From Bacillus sp. SJS (GTDB lineage: Bacteria; Bacillota; Bacilli; Bacillales; Bacillaceae): a DNA stretch of 64,000 nucleotides. Of the stretch, positions 52,122 to 61,013 are shown in pieces. The notes beneath the pieces were generated by a model. It ran no database searches and had not been told where the DNA came from. It worked only from the letters and a program-made list of their open reading frames with translations. The translations under genes were made by a program, and so were the position numbers. Position 1 is the stretch's first letter, and every line of letters starts with the position of its first letter. The stretch is from the NCBI RefSeq assembly GCF_000732485.2, contig NZ_JAQV02000026.1, positions 110,888-174,887 of the forward strand, in the 5' to 3' direction.

Positions 52122-52132
52122 GACCTTCATTC
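52102..52132. terminator. Bidirectional terminator, transposase/yutM
   Basis: AGGTCCT and AGGACCT arms; the T-run is on the minus strand (six T), so it mainly serves yutM. It overlaps the end of the transposase gene. Confidence 0.8.
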
Positions 52133-52137
52133 TTACC

Positions 52138-52500
52138 TCAGCACTCTTCCGGAGTACCCTTATTCGTTGCTGTCACAAACGATGATCCGCAGCCGCATGA
52201 TGCGATGGCGTTCGGATTATCGATGGTGAAGCCCCCGCCCATCAAGGATTGTTTGAAATCGATGATGGTGCCTTTTAGTGCCGGTGCACTTTCTTTATCG
52301 ATTAGGACGGGGATGCCGAAGAATTCGAGTTCGACGTCGCCTTCTTGTTTTTCGTGGTCAAATCCCATTCCGTAGGAGAGTCCGCTGCAGCCGCCGCCTT
52401 TAATTCCAACGCGGAGGAAGGCATTTTCTTCTTCGTGTTCTTTCATCATGTCTTTTATTTGAAAGGATGCTGCTTCTGTAATTGTAATTATTTCAGCCAT
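52138..52500 (-). CDS. yutM: YutM, A-type iron-sulfur carrier (HesB/IscA)
   Basis: 120 residues with the three ligand cysteines: GGGCSGLSYGMGF and SCGCGSSF. A-type carriers pass Fe-S clusters to target proteins. In B. subtilis yutM lies between yumC and dapF, as here apart from the inserted array and transposase. The C-terminal extension (VTATNKGTPEEC) adds a fourth Cys at the very end, which is unusual. The start follows AAAAGGAGTGATCAC. Confidence 0.93.
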   Translation of the reverse strand: MAEIITITEAASFQIKDMMKEHEEENAFLRVGIKGGGCSGLSYGMGFDHEKQEGDVELEFFGIPVLIDKESAPALKGTIIDFKQSLMGGGFTIDNPNAIASCGCGSSFVTATNKGTPEEC

Positions 52501-52572
52501 GTGATCACTCCTTTTTATAAATGGCTATAGGTTAAGTATACATGGTGAGGTGGTCAGACTCAAATTCTTGAG

Positions 52573-53430
52573 CTAGCGGATATGGTACGTTCCTTCAGCG
52601 ATGACTTCTGCGGGGCCGGTCATTAGGACGTTTCCTTGTTCGGTCCAGTTAATAATCAAATCTCCGCCTGCCAGGTGGACGGTGATGTCTTCACCTCTTG
52701 GGGATTTTCCATTCAGTACAGATGCGACGGCAGCGGCGCATGCTCCAGTTCCGCATGCCTGGGTGATGCCGGATCCTCTTTCCCATACCCGGAAGTTCAG
52801 TTCATTTTGGTTCACGACTTCGATAAATTCGACGTTGATTCCGTTATGGAATCTCGGATCTTTTTCAACGGATGGGCCGAGTGTTGTCAGTGGTGCTGTT
52901 TGGATATCATCTATATAAAAAATAATATGTGGATTTCCCATTGATAGTGCGGTAATTTCATAAGCTTCTCCCTGGAAGATCATGTTTTCGGCTATCGCGG
53001 TTTCTTCAGGGGCTCCATCCATTGGTATGTCTTTTTTCTGAAGTCTTGGATTTCCCATATCCACGGTTACTGCTTGGACCTGATCGCCGCTGAGATGAAT
53101 TTTAGCTTCTACTAAGCCTGAGAGTGTTTCAATTTTAAAGACAGTTTCAGCTGCAAGCTTGTGTTCATAGGCGTATTTTGCGACGCATCTTAATCCGTTT
53201 CCGCAGTTTAGGGCCTCTGAGCCATCATTATTAAATATGCGCATTTTGACTGGAGCCTGTTCGGATGGGCAGATGAGGATCATTCCATCTGATCCTATTC
53301 CTGTGTATGGATTGGCGACTTCTCTTGCAAGCCGGGGAAGGTCTGATTCATTCAGGTTTTCTTCAAACATGTTGACATAGATATAATTGTTGCCGAGGCC
53401 ATGCATTTTTGTAAATTGAAAGGTCTCCAT
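52573..53430 (-). CDS. dapF: Diaminopimelate epimerase
   Basis: 285 residues. Both catalytic cysteines are present: [12 protein letters not shown] and [12 protein letters not shown]. It converts LL- to meso-diaminopimelate for lysine and peptidoglycan synthesis, without cofactor. The ATG follows GGAGGACGGAAA. Gap to yutM is 72 bases. Confidence 0.96.
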   Translation of the reverse strand: METFQFTKMHGLGNNYIYVNMFEENLNESDLPRLAREVANPYTGIGSDGMILICPSEQAPVKMRIFNNDGSEALNCGNGLRCVAKYAYEHKLAAETVFKIETLSGLVEAKIHLSGDQVQAVTVDMGNPRLQKKDIPMDGAPEETAIAENMIFQGEAYEITALSMGNPHIIFYIDDIQTAPLTTLGPSVEKDPRFHNGINVEFIEVVNQNELNFRVWERGSGITQACGTGACAAAVASVLNGKSPRGEDITVHLAGGDLIINWTEQGNVLMTGPAEVIAEGTYHIR

Positions 53431-53522
53431 TTTCCGTCCTCCAAAAAAATGATTTCTATAAGTATAAAGTTTGCGGAGGCGGTCTACAATAGGAATATCC
53501 CCCGTTTGAATAGAACGATAAG

Positions 53523-53559
53523 AACTCCTTGCGACTTTAGTAAGGAGTTTTTATTTTTT
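53523..53559 (+). terminator. Terminator-like hairpin between dapF and DUF2225 genes
   Basis: AACTCCTT pairs with AAGGAGTT and is followed by TTTATTTTTT on the plus strand. No plus-strand gene ends here: dapF starts upstream of it on the other strand and the DUF2225 gene begins 90 bases later. It could be an attenuator or the end of a short RNA. Confidence 0.65.
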
Positions 53560-53649
53560 CTGTTTAGCTGGATTATACATGTTTCAGGTTTTCGCTGTCT
53601 TTTTATGGTATAATAGAACTACTTTATTGAATTCGAAAGGAGAATAAGA

Positions 53650-54339
53650 ATGGGAAATGCTCATTTGTATGACAAAAATACTACTTGTGTTCTATGCGAT
53701 TTTTCCTTCAAAACTAAAAAACTCCGTTCTTCATTCATCCGTATTGAGTTCAACGATTCGGATTTTTACTCTAAATACAAATCAGAAAGCTGCAACCCGC
53801 TTCTATACTATGTATCGGTGTGCCCGAATTGCGGATTTTCATTTTCTGATGAGTTTTCTCCTCAATTATCCGTTCCAGCCAAAAAGCATCTAACTGAGCA
53901 TGTATGGAATCACTGGGCAAAGCATGATTATTGCCAGGAAAGGTCGATGCAGGGTGCCCTTTCAGCTTATAAGCTTGCGATTTACTGCGCTGATCTTAAG
54001 CATGAAAAACATTCGGTGAAAGCCGGTTTGCTTCACCGTCTCGCCTGGATGTACCGTTCGGAGGGCACTGAGGATCAGGAAATGCGTTTTTTGGAGCTTG
54101 CTCTTAAGGAGTACATTCAATCTTATATGATGGAAGATTATGCAGGCACGAAAATGACGGAAATGAGAGTGCTCTATTTAATCGGCGAGCTGAGCAGAAG
54201 AATCGGGAAGGAAACTCAAGCGGTAAGGTACTTTTCCCGTATAATCGAAAACCAGAGCCAGACGCTTGAAAAAGGTTTGGTTGAAATGGCTAAGGACAGG
54301 TGGCAGGAAATGAGAGAGGCCAGAGCTCTTGTCCAATAG
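53650..54339 (+). CDS. DUF2225-family protein
   Basis: 229 residues of the DUF2225 family. Two Cys pairs (CVLCDFSFKTKK and CPNCGFSFSDEF) form a probable zinc site, and the C-terminal two-thirds is a TPR-like helical region (ALSAYKLAIYCADLKHEKHS, then RFLELALKEYIQSYMMEDYA). Function unknown. The start follows GAAAGGAGAATAAG. A bidirectional terminator follows. Confidence 0.85.
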   Translation: MGNAHLYDKNTTCVLCDFSFKTKKLRSSFIRIEFNDSDFYSKYKSESCNPLLYYVSVCPNCGFSFSDEFSPQLSVPAKKHLTEHVWNHWAKHDYCQERSMQGALSAYKLAIYCADLKHEKHSVKAGLLHRLAWMYRSEGTEDQEMRFLELALKEYIQSYMMEDYAGTKMTEMRVLYLIGELSRRIGKETQAVRYFSRIIENQSQTLEKGLVEMAKDRWQEMREARALVQ

Positions 54340-54346
54340 TTTATAG

Positions 54347-54377
54347 AAAAGGATGGCCTCGGGAGGCCATCCTTTTT
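54347..54377. terminator. Bidirectional terminator, DUF2225/yuzB
   Basis: AAGGATGGCCTC pairs with GAGGCCATCCTT between the convergent genes, with T-run on the plus strand. Confidence 0.9.
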
Positions 54378-54380
54378 ATA

Positions 54381-54617
54381 TTAGAACATCGGATTCTCTT
54401 CCAGATGCTGATAGATATTTTCAAGGAGCTGGTCGGCGGTTTCGCCAGTTACGGCTTCACCGTTTACAAGGGCATACATGGATTCGAAGCATTTGCCGCA
54501 ATATCCAAGACAGCCGTATTCCACGATATCTAAGTTTGGATCCTTTTCAAGCGTTTCAAGTGCCCGCTGTGATCCGTTTGCCAAATTGCTTATGCAAAAT
54601 TCAATTATCGGCTTCAT
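54381..54617 (-). CDS. yuzB: YuzB, DUF1450 protein
   Basis: 78 residues of the DUF1450 family with the Cys motif CLGYCGKC, resembling a thioredoxin-like ferredoxin fold. Function unknown. It is next to yutJ as in B. subtilis. The start follows AGAGGTGATAGC. Confidence 0.88.
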   Translation of the reverse strand: MKPIIEFCISNLANGSQRALETLEKDPNLDIVEYGCLGYCGKCFESMYALVNGEAVTGETADQLLENIYQHLEENPMF

Positions 54618-54920
54618 GCTATCACCTCTCTAATTCTTTCTTATCCTACCCTGTTTCGATAAAAATCGTCAATGTTTATTGGATAGAGGCTTCCAAAAGC
54701 TCTGTCCACTTTGATACAATTAACTTAACACATTTACGTAATAAGGTTGTACTATTCAGCACTTTTACATAGTAAGTGGATATTTTGCCGGGGTATATTG
54801 TGATTTTGCAGCAAATTCGATATACTATTTAGTGGCATTTTGAAAAGGTTTTCTTTAATTTTATCAGTTTAGAATACTATTTTTTTATTAATTCCCATGG
54901 GGAGAAGGGGAAATCCGCAT
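54618..54920 (+). other. Intergenic region with yutJ promoter
   Basis: TTGTGA (54798-54803) and TATACT (54821-54826) are exactly 17 bases apart, a good sigma-A promoter about 90 bases before yutJ. No gene is supported in the 303 bases; the left part carries the yuzB ribosome site. Confidence 0.6.
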
Positions 54921-55988
54921 ATGAAAAATCTAGTAATTCTTGGCGGCGGGTATGGGGGAATGAGAATTCTTCAAAGACTGCTTCCAAATAACCTTCCAAA
55001 TGATGTTCAAATCACCCTGGTTGATAAAAATCCCTATCACTGCCTGAAAACGGAATACTACGCGCTGGCAGCCGGAACTATTTCTGATCACCACATCCGG
55101 GTGGATTTTCCAGAGCATGAAAACCTGACTCATAAATACGGGGAAGTTGCTTCCATTGACCGAAAAGAAAAAGAAATTGTGTTCACGAATGGAGAAACGC
55201 TAGGCTATGATGATCTTGTAGTGGGTCTTGGCTGTGAGGATAAATACCATGCTGTACCAGGAGCACAGGAATATTCATACAGCATTCAAACGATTGATCA
55301 GTCACGCAAGACGTATCGGAAGGTTAATGACCTGCCTGCAGGTGCAATCGTTTCCATAGTAGGCGCAGGTTTGAGCGGTGTTGAATTGGCAAGTGAACTT
55401 CGCGAGAGCCGTAAAGATTTAAAGATTAAATTGTTTGATCGGGGAGCAACAATCCTCTCTATGTTCCCGGAAAGACTCAGCCGCTATGTACAGGGCTGGT
55501 TTGAGGATCATGGAGTTGAAATTATTAATGGCGCAAATATTACGAAGGTCGAGCCGAATGTTGTTTACAATCATAATGAACCTGTTCAAAGTGATGTCAT
55601 TGTGTGGACAGCCGGAATTCAGCCTAGTAAAATTGTTCGCGAGATGGATGTTGAAAAGGATACACAAGGCCGTGTCGTGCTGACTCCTCAGCATTACATT
55701 CCGAATGATAAGAGCGTATTTGTGGTGGGAGATTGCGCTTCCCTTCCTTATGCACCAAGCGCCCAGCTTGCCGAAGCACAGGCTGAACAGATTGTTATTG
55801 TTTTACTGAAACGCTGGAAAAACGAACCGGAACCTGAATCATTCCCGCAATTTAAACTTAAAGGGATTCTAGGATCGCTCGGTAAAAAGCATGGCTTTGG
55901 ACTACTTAACGAAAAGCCGCTTATGGGCCGGGTTCCGCGCTTGCTAAAATCAGGGATTTTGTGGATGTACAAGTTTCATAGAGGTTGA
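54921..55988 (+). CDS. yutJ: YutJ, second type II NADH dehydrogenase
   Basis: 355 residues. FAD motif LVILGGGYGGMRILQRL, NADH motif IVSIVGAGLSGVELASEL and SVFVVGDCASLPYAPSAQ. Shorter than YumB and from a different NDH-2 branch, in agreement with YutJ of B. subtilis. The ATG at 54921 follows AAGGGGAAATCC; an ATG at 54897 precedes that site. Terminator follows. Having two NDH-2 genes with YumC in one region gives several NADH/NADPH oxidation routes. Confidence 0.9.
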   Translation: MKNLVILGGGYGGMRILQRLLPNNLPNDVQITLVDKNPYHCLKTEYYALAAGTISDHHIRVDFPEHENLTHKYGEVASIDRKEKEIVFTNGETLGYDDLVVGLGCEDKYHAVPGAQEYSYSIQTIDQSRKTYRKVNDLPAGAIVSIVGAGLSGVELASELRESRKDLKIKLFDRGATILSMFPERLSRYVQGWFEDHGVEIINGANITKVEPNVVYNHNEPVQSDVIVWTAGIQPSKIVREMDVEKDTQGRVVLTPQHYIPNDKSVFVVGDCASLPYAPSAQLAEAQAEQIVIVLLKRWKNEPEPESFPQFKLKGILGSLGKKHGFGLLNEKPLMGRVPRLLKSGILWMYKFHRG

Positions 55989-55996
55989 TTGGTCAT

Positions 55997-56024
55997 GGCG
56001 GAGGATACATTCCGCCTTTTTTTT
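55997..56024 (+). terminator. yutJ terminator
   Basis: GGCGGA pairs with TCCGCC around an eight-base loop, followed by eight T. Confidence 0.9.
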
Positions 56025-56064
56025 GCTTTGTAAAAAAAGAACTGGGGTTAATGGAGGGGTAAAG

Positions 56065-56553
56065 TTGAGCATTCCGGTTATAAAAGAATACGCAGATGAG
56101 TTTCAGAATGAAATAACAGAGTTAATCCTAACGATTCAACAGGATGAATACCAAGTTGCCATTACAAAGGATGAGCAGCCTGATTTACTTAATATCAAAG
56201 AATTTTACCAGACAGGTAATGGGAACTTTTGGGTAGCTGTTTATGAGGGTGAAGCAGTCGGTACGATAAGCCTGCTTGATATAGGCAGCCAGCAATTGGC
56301 ATTAAGAAAGATGTTTGTGAAGAAAGAATACAGAGGTCCAGTATTTCAGACAGCAAGTCTATTGCTGAATACTGCTTTAGATTGGGCCAAAGAAAAGTCA
56401 ATATCAGCAATATTTCTTGGAACAACTCCACAATTTATAGCTGCTCATAGATTTTACGAGAAAAATGGATTTATCAGTATAGAGCTTGAGCAATTGCCCG
56501 CAAGTTTTCCTGTGTTACAGGTGGACAAGAAGTTCTATACCTATTTTGTATAG
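56065..56553 (+). CDS. GNAT-family N-acetyltransferase
   Basis: 162 residues with the GNAT core: NFWVAVYEGEAVGTISLLDI, then LRKMFVKKEYRGPVFQTASL (the acetyl-CoA loop), and FYEKNGFISIELEQLP. Substrate unknown. The loop VKKEYRGPVFQTAS departs from the usual Q/R-x-x-G-x-G/A, so cofactor binding may be weak. The TTG at 56065 follows GGAGGGG; a longer frame from 56023 runs back into the yutJ terminator. Confidence 0.82.
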   Translation: MSIPVIKEYADEFQNEITELILTIQQDEYQVAITKDEQPDLLNIKEFYQTGNGNFWVAVYEGEAVGTISLLDIGSQQLALRKMFVKKEYRGPVFQTASLLLNTALDWAKEKSISAIFLGTTPQFIAAHRFYEKNGFISIELEQLPASFPVLQVDKKFYTYFV

Positions 56554-56621
56554 GTACAAAGGAATTCCGTGTTTGTTTATTTTTAGGCTATGTTAAAGCT
56601 TTATGTTAATTTTTAAACACT

Positions 56622-56754
56622 TGTTGATTGAAGCGGAAGGCGTGAGACTCCGTGCTGAGAGCAGCGGGACAGGTGAGACCCCGCAGCGGCGAAGCCGGGA
56701 GGAGGCTCACCGCCCGCCCAAGGATAAGCGAACGCCTGCTAGCTGCAATCAACA
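56622..56754. repeat. GC-rich structured intergenic repeat of Bacillaceae type
   Basis: A 133-bp element bounded by the perfect inverted repeat TGTTGATTG (56622-56630) and CAATCAACA (56746-56754). Inside lie nested arms, including GGTGAG (about 56672) with CTCACC (about 56706), and a GC content far above the neighbourhood. I recall this kind of element, with its GTGAGACCCCGCAG and GGAGGCTCACCGC stretches, scattered in many Bacillaceae genomes. Its role is unknown; it may be a folded RNA or a miniature mobile element. Open frames through it lack ribosome sites. Confidence 0.75.
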
Positions 56755-56803
56755 GCCTAGTATAGCAGAGCTTTTCAAATTCAGGATCCCTCTTAAAAAT
56801 CGC

Positions 56804-56831
56804 AAAAAAAAAGCACTCTCATCAGAGTACT
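56804..56831 (-). terminator. Terminator downstream of the broken gene
   Basis: AGTACTC and GAGTGCT arms (one G-U pair) followed by eight to nine T on the minus strand, 38 bases after the end of the pseudogene frame. Confidence 0.75.
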
Positions 56832-56869
56832 TCCCCAAACTAACGATTCATTTCACAAGGAAGTACCGG

Positions 56870-57112
56870 TTACGCAGTAATCCATGAATACTTCATCATT
56901 GCCTTGCTAACTGCTTTTGATTTTGATGGGTCGGCTGAACTGGTATGGAAAACTCCATTCTGATCTGTAACGTACACTTTGTATTGCAGCTTTCCTTTTC
57001 CGTCTTTCTCAAGTTGAATATCAATCATGCACTTGGTTTGATTGATTTCATATTCATATGTGTGATTTCAGATGACTGTATGGTTTTTCAGTGCGTTCAT
57101 TTTATTATTCAT
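56870..57112 (-). pseudogene. 80-codon gene interrupted by an in-frame TGA
   Basis: From the ATG at 57112, preceded by AAGGAGGC, the frame reads MNNKMNALKNHTVI, then TGA (codon 15, complement of 57068-57070), then continues open for 65 codons (NHTYEYEINQTKCMIDIQLE and onward) to TAA at 56870, with a terminator after it. The length and residue mix on both sides fit one small protein, so a single base change or a sequencing error at the TGA is the simplest reading. I recognise no family. No second start with a ribosome site exists after the stop. Confidence 0.7.
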
Positions 57113-57222
57113 GATATAGCCTCCTTTTTGAAAACTATACCATAAAATAGGTCATTTTACTTAATTAATTTTGAAAATTAAGGTGCTGAAATGGTCGAAT
57201 ACTCCCGAATCCTTACCAAACT

Positions 57223-57537
57223 TTATGCTCCCTTTACGAGACCGAGTTTTTCAAGCTCTTCACAAATTGTTTTAAGCCGGGGATTGCCCTCTCCAACCAC
57301 ATTGCCGTTAATGACGACGAGGGGATAAAAGTATTCATCGTTTTGAATTTTTTCGGCTATTTCTTTTTTTTTACCTTCAAGATCGGGGTTATGGATGTCT
57401 ATATAGGAGACTTCAATGAATTGATTTGGGTATTTTCTTGAGAGTGCCGCACTAAGCCACTCTTGTGTCTCTTTTGATGAAGGCATGTTTACACAGCTTG
57501 GACATAATACTTCTGCACCATATACTTCGATGTTCAT
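57223..57537 (-). CDS. yuzD: YuzD, DUF1462 protein
   Basis: 104 residues of DUF1462: a thioredoxin-like fold with the CPSCVNMPSSKETQEWL motif and YPLVVINGNVVGEG near the cis-Pro loop. Divergent from yutI. Function unknown; the pairing with NifU-like YutI suggests redox or Fe-S work. Confidence 0.88.
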   Translation of the reverse strand: MNIEVYGAEVLCPSCVNMPSSKETQEWLSAALSRKYPNQFIEVSYIDIHNPDLEGKKKEIAEKIQNDEYFYPLVVINGNVVGEGNPRLKTICEELEKLGLVKGA

Positions 57538-57742
57538 GGTTTTCCCCCTCCGCGGTCAATGCTTTTCTTCATTGTATTCGATTTGCGCGCTTTTTGCATA
57601 TGTTTTTAACAGGCATCATTTGTCCGTAGGTTTCTCGAAAAAAATGTGATACAATAGGAGAAAATATGGAGATTTCCGAGTCTCGGCATTCGATTTTTTT
57701 AACATGCCGGAATATAATAGTGGCAGGAAGGAGACGATAGCT

Positions 57743-57976
57743 ATGGAAGAAAATCAAAGAGAACAAGTACAGGAAGTACTCGATAAATTGCGTCCGTTTT
57801 TGCTTCGCGATGGCGGAGACTGTGAACTGGTGGATATTGAAGATGGAATTGTAAAACTTCGTCTTTTGGGAGCTTGCGGAAGCTGCCCAAGTTCAACGAT
57901 TACACTGAAGGCTGGTATAGAGCGTGCATTGCTTGAAGAAGTACCGGGTGTAGTGGAAGTTGAGCAAGTATTTTAA
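57743..57976 (+). CDS. yutI: YutI, NifU-like iron-sulfur scaffold/carrier
   Basis: 77 residues forming one NifU C-terminal domain: [20 protein letters not shown] and the cluster motif [18 protein letters not shown]. It delivers Fe-S clusters to apoproteins. The ATG at 57743 lies eight bases after AAGGAGA. B. subtilis has yuzD-yutI in this arrangement. Confidence 0.94.
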   Translation: MEENQREQVQEVLDKLRPFLLRDGGDCELVDIEDGIVKLRLLGACGSCPSSTITLKAGIERALLEEVPGVVEVEQVF

Positions 57977-57983
57977 TGAATGA

Positions 57984-58020
57984 GAAGAAGCCTCCGGTTT
58001 TTACCGGGGGCTTCTTTTTT
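57984..58020. terminator. Bidirectional terminator, yutI/yuxL
   Basis: GAAGCC..CCGG pairs with CCGG..GGCTTC, with TTTTTT on the plus strand; it touches the yuxL stop codon. Confidence 0.88.
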
Positions 58021-59981
58021 TACACATGCTCATTAAACCATGCAGTGATCGCGTTCAGCCGCTCTACCCTCAGCAAAGGATGGCCGCTTCGGGATAGCTC
58101 GTGATTTTGTTCAGGAAAACGAATGAATTTTACATTTTTGCCTTTTCTCTTCAGAAGGATATAAAGCTGTTCTGCCTGCTCGATTGGACACCTGTAGTCC
58201 TTTTCGCTGTGAAGGATGAGAAGGGGCGTGTCGATTTCATCGGCATATTTCAGCGGAGAGTGGTCCCAAAGCTTCATGGCATCACCTGGCATAGTTCCGC
58301 CTACTTCCCATTCTGTGAAGAACGTGCCGATATCGCTCACTCCGTAAAAGCTGAGCCAGTTGCTGATGGATCGCTGGGTGACGGCTGCTTTAAAGCGGTT
58401 TGTATGGCCCACAATCCAGTTCGTCATAAATCCTCCGTAGCTTCCGCCTGTTACACCCAGTCTTTCCTGGTCAATAAAAGAAAACTCCTCAAGGGCCGCA
58501 TCGACTGCCGTCATTAAATCCTTGTAATCACTGCCTCCGTAATCGCCCCGGTTTAAATTCACAAAATCCTGGCCATATCCATGGCTTCCGCGCGGGTTTA
58601 CGTAAAGAATGGTGTAGCCCTGTGAAGCGAGGACCTGAAATTCGTGAAAATAAGTGTTGGCATACATCATATGAGGTCCTCCGTGAATCTGCAGAATCAG
58701 CGGGTATTTTTTCCCCTCTTCCATTACCGCAGGCTTCATGAGCCATCCATGAATGCCCCATCCATCTTCCGCTTCTGCTTCAAACGCTTGTGGAGCTGAA
58801 ATTAAGGCAGCCTCCAGCCATTGCTGGTTCAGATGGGTAAGCTTCACAATTTCTCCTGTTCGAAAGTCCGCTTCAAACAGCTCGGATGGAGAAATGGGTG
58901 TACTGATTGAAAGCACGCCCCAGTGCTCTGAAGGGTGCATTGCAAGCCCGTTAACATGCTCTTCTTCCACTCGGACTGGATACATCAATCCTTCAATCGA
59001 ACCGTAATAGACTCCCGTGCTGCCCCGATCTGTTACGATCAGATAAAATCCTTGGGAATCTGCTGTCCATTGAACATCCGGAGAAACCGCTCCATATAAG
59101 GAGTCACTTACAGCAGCATCCCCTGCGTACATATCCCATTCACCCGTCAGGCATTGCAGCGTTTCATGTTCCGTATTGTAGAGCCAAAGCTTTTGAAGGG
59201 TAGCACCTTTATATTCCTTCTCATGCCCGAAAAACGCCAGGCAGCGGCCATCAGGAGAAAATTGAGGTTTGGAGAAAAACCCTCTTCCTCCCGTTATGTT
59301 TTTGTCCGCTCCCGTCTTTAAATTCTTAATATGTATATCCGAAACAAGTCCTGTACCTGGAATTTCGGGTGGTGTATGGACGTATGCAAGCTGTCCGGCT
59401 GACACAGAAGGACTTTCTGCATCTCCTTCGCAGCTTACCAATTCTCTTGTTTCCCCTGTGCTCAGATCAAGTTGAAATAATCTGCTTTTTCTACCCCGGA
59501 TAAATCCATCCCGGTCAGATTTGTAGCGGATCTGCGTCACTTCAAGTGGCACAGGGTGCTCCGGTTTCTTTTTTGGATTTTCATAGGAATCGTTTTCCGG
59601 TAAATAGGTAAGAAATAGAAGGCGGTCCTCTTCAATCCATAACGGATTCGATACGCCGTGACTGGAAAAAGTAAGCTGTCTGCCTTCCCCGCCGCCTGCT
59701 TTCATCACATAAGCTTGAGGAGTTCCTGAACGGTCTGATATAAACGCAAGATTTCCCCCTGGTGACCAGCGCGGAGAATGATTTTTATTTTCGCCAAATG
59801 TCCATTGCTCCATTGCTTGAGTGTGCCTGTTGATTACATGCAAATGGGACTGATAGGTATGTGTTTTTTCTAGAATGGATGATACCGTATAGACGATTTG
59901 GCTGCCGTCCGGCGAGATACGCGGATCAGCAGGGGTCTTTATTTTATATAAATCCTCTGATGTTATTTTTCGATCGGTCAT
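58020..59981 (-). CDS. yuxL: YuxL, S9-family acylaminoacyl peptidase
   Basis: 653 residues: an N-terminal beta-propeller (repeats such as SPRWSPGGNLAFISDRSGTP) and a C-terminal alpha/beta hydrolase with the catalytic Ser in GVTGGSYGGFMTNW, Asp in the PLLILHSEKDYRCP segment and His in FPEQNHELSRSG. Cytoplasmic peptidase. The ATG at 59981 follows AAGGAGGA. It is adjacent to thrB on the same strand, with a terminator between. Confidence 0.93.
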   Translation of the reverse strand: MTDRKITSEDLYKIKTPADPRISPDGSQIVYTVSSILEKTHTYQSHLHVINRHTQAMEQWTFGENKNHSPRWSPGGNLAFISDRSGTPQAYVMKAGGGEGRQLTFSSHGVSNPLWIEEDRLLFLTYLPENDSYENPKKKPEHPVPLEVTQIRYKSDRDGFIRGRKSRLFQLDLSTGETRELVSCEGDAESPSVSAGQLAYVHTPPEIPGTGLVSDIHIKNLKTGADKNITGGRGFFSKPQFSPDGRCLAFFGHEKEYKGATLQKLWLYNTEHETLQCLTGEWDMYAGDAAVSDSLYGAVSPDVQWTADSQGFYLIVTDRGSTGVYYGSIEGLMYPVRVEEEHVNGLAMHPSEHWGVLSISTPISPSELFEADFRTGEIVKLTHLNQQWLEAALISAPQAFEAEAEDGWGIHGWLMKPAVMEEGKKYPLILQIHGGPHMMYANTYFHEFQVLASQGYTILYVNPRGSHGYGQDFVNLNRGDYGGSDYKDLMTAVDAALEEFSFIDQERLGVTGGSYGGFMTNWIVGHTNRFKAAVTQRSISNWLSFYGVSDIGTFFTEWEVGGTMPGDAMKLWDHSPLKYADEIDTPLLILHSEKDYRCPIEQAEQLYILLKRKGKNVKFIRFPEQNHELSRSGHPLLRVERLNAITAWFNEHV

Positions 59982-60050
59982 TATGCGCACTCCTCCTTAT
60001 TGCCATTATACTTGCTTCGGCAAATTACATGTTAGTTTTATGGCACCGCT

Positions 60051-60082
60051 AAAAAGACACGCAGGATTCAGCGTGTCTTTTT
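60051..60082 (-). terminator. hom-thrC-thrB terminator
   Basis: AAAAAGACACGC pairs with GCGTGTCTTTTT, just after thrB. Confidence 0.92.
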
Positions 60083-60083
60083 A

Positions 60084-61013
60084 TCATACGTTTCCCGAAT
60101 GGTTATAGCTTGAAAAGCGTTCGACCGTACTGCCCTCCGAAGGAACAAACAGGAGGTCTGCATGACAGTCAGGAAATTGCCTGCGAAGCAGATCTGCAAG
60201 CCTTTGACCTTCTCCCTTTTTCGCAAAACTGATCACTGCGGGGCCGGCTCCGCTTAGTGCTGTGCCATAGGCGCCGGCTTTTTTGGCAGCAGCTGCAACA
60301 AGTTCTAATTCAGGTGTCAGCGTTCCTCTGTATGGCTGGTGAAACAGATCCTTCTCCATCATCTTTCCTGCAAGCTTCCAGTTGCCTGTCATGAGAGCAG
60401 CGACGAGCAGATTTCCGACAGCTCCCGCTTCCACTGCTGATTTAAATGGCAAGGCTGCCGGGAGTACGTCTCTTGCATCCTTTGTAAAAACCTTGTATGA
60501 CGGAACGACGACCACTGGGTCCATTTGGAAATCAGGCAAGTGAACGATGCTCGTTTCATCTTTTTGGTGGAGTCCGATGACCATTCCGCCATACACGGAT
60601 GCCCCTGCATTGTCCGGATGTTCTTCCTCAAGACTTGCAAGCCTCGCCTTCTCTTCAAGAGTAAGAGCGAGCCCGCATAATGCATCTGCAAGCTCCACTC
60701 CTGCAACGATGGCAGCAGCACTGCTTCCGAGCCCTCTGGCTACAGGAATATCACTCCATACCTTAACATGACAGGCGGGCATCCTGCTCCCATACTCAGA
60801 AGCGGTCCGCTCCGCTACCTGATAAATAAGGTTTTCCTTTCCCTCAGGCAACCCGGAAGTTTCAGGACTTTCTGCTTCAAAAAACCATGAATCTGATAAA
60901 GAAACAGTCAAAATCAAATATTTGCTGAGCGCAAGTCCGATGGAGTCAAAGCCCGGCCCAAGGTTCGCTGTGCTGCCGGGTACTTTAATTTTAAGCATCT
61001 CTCCTTCTTTCAT
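60084..61013 (-). CDS. thrB: Homoserine kinase
   Basis: 309 residues of the GHMP family: ATP-binding [17 protein letters not shown]-terminal [20 protein letters not shown], and [16 protein letters not shown]. Phosphorylates homoserine for threonine synthesis. The ATG at 61013 overlaps the thrC stop in ATGA, with AAAGGAG ten bases upstream; a later in-frame ATG at 60998 is possible. Third gene of the operon. Confidence 0.95.
   Translation of the reverse strand: MKEGEMLKIKVPGSTANLGPGFDSIGLALSKYLILTVSLSDSWFFEAESPETSGLPEGKENLIYQVAERTASEYGSRMPACHVKVWSDIPVARGLGSSAAAIVAGVELADALCGLALTLEEKARLASLEEEHPDNAGASVYGGMVIGLHQKDETSIVHLPDFQMDPVVVVPSYKVFTKDARDVLPAALPFKSAVEAGAVGNLLVAALMTGNWKLAGKMMEKDLFHQPYRGTLTPELELVAAAAKKAGAYGTALSGAGPAVISFAKKGEGQRLADLLRRQFPDCHADLLFVPSEGSTVERFSSYNHSGNV

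Noticed and set aside
56603..56887. 94-codon frame across the GC-rich element
   Set aside because: It crosses the structured repeat and a terminator, has no ribosome site and has an Arg/Pro-rich composition typical of noncoding GC-rich DNA.
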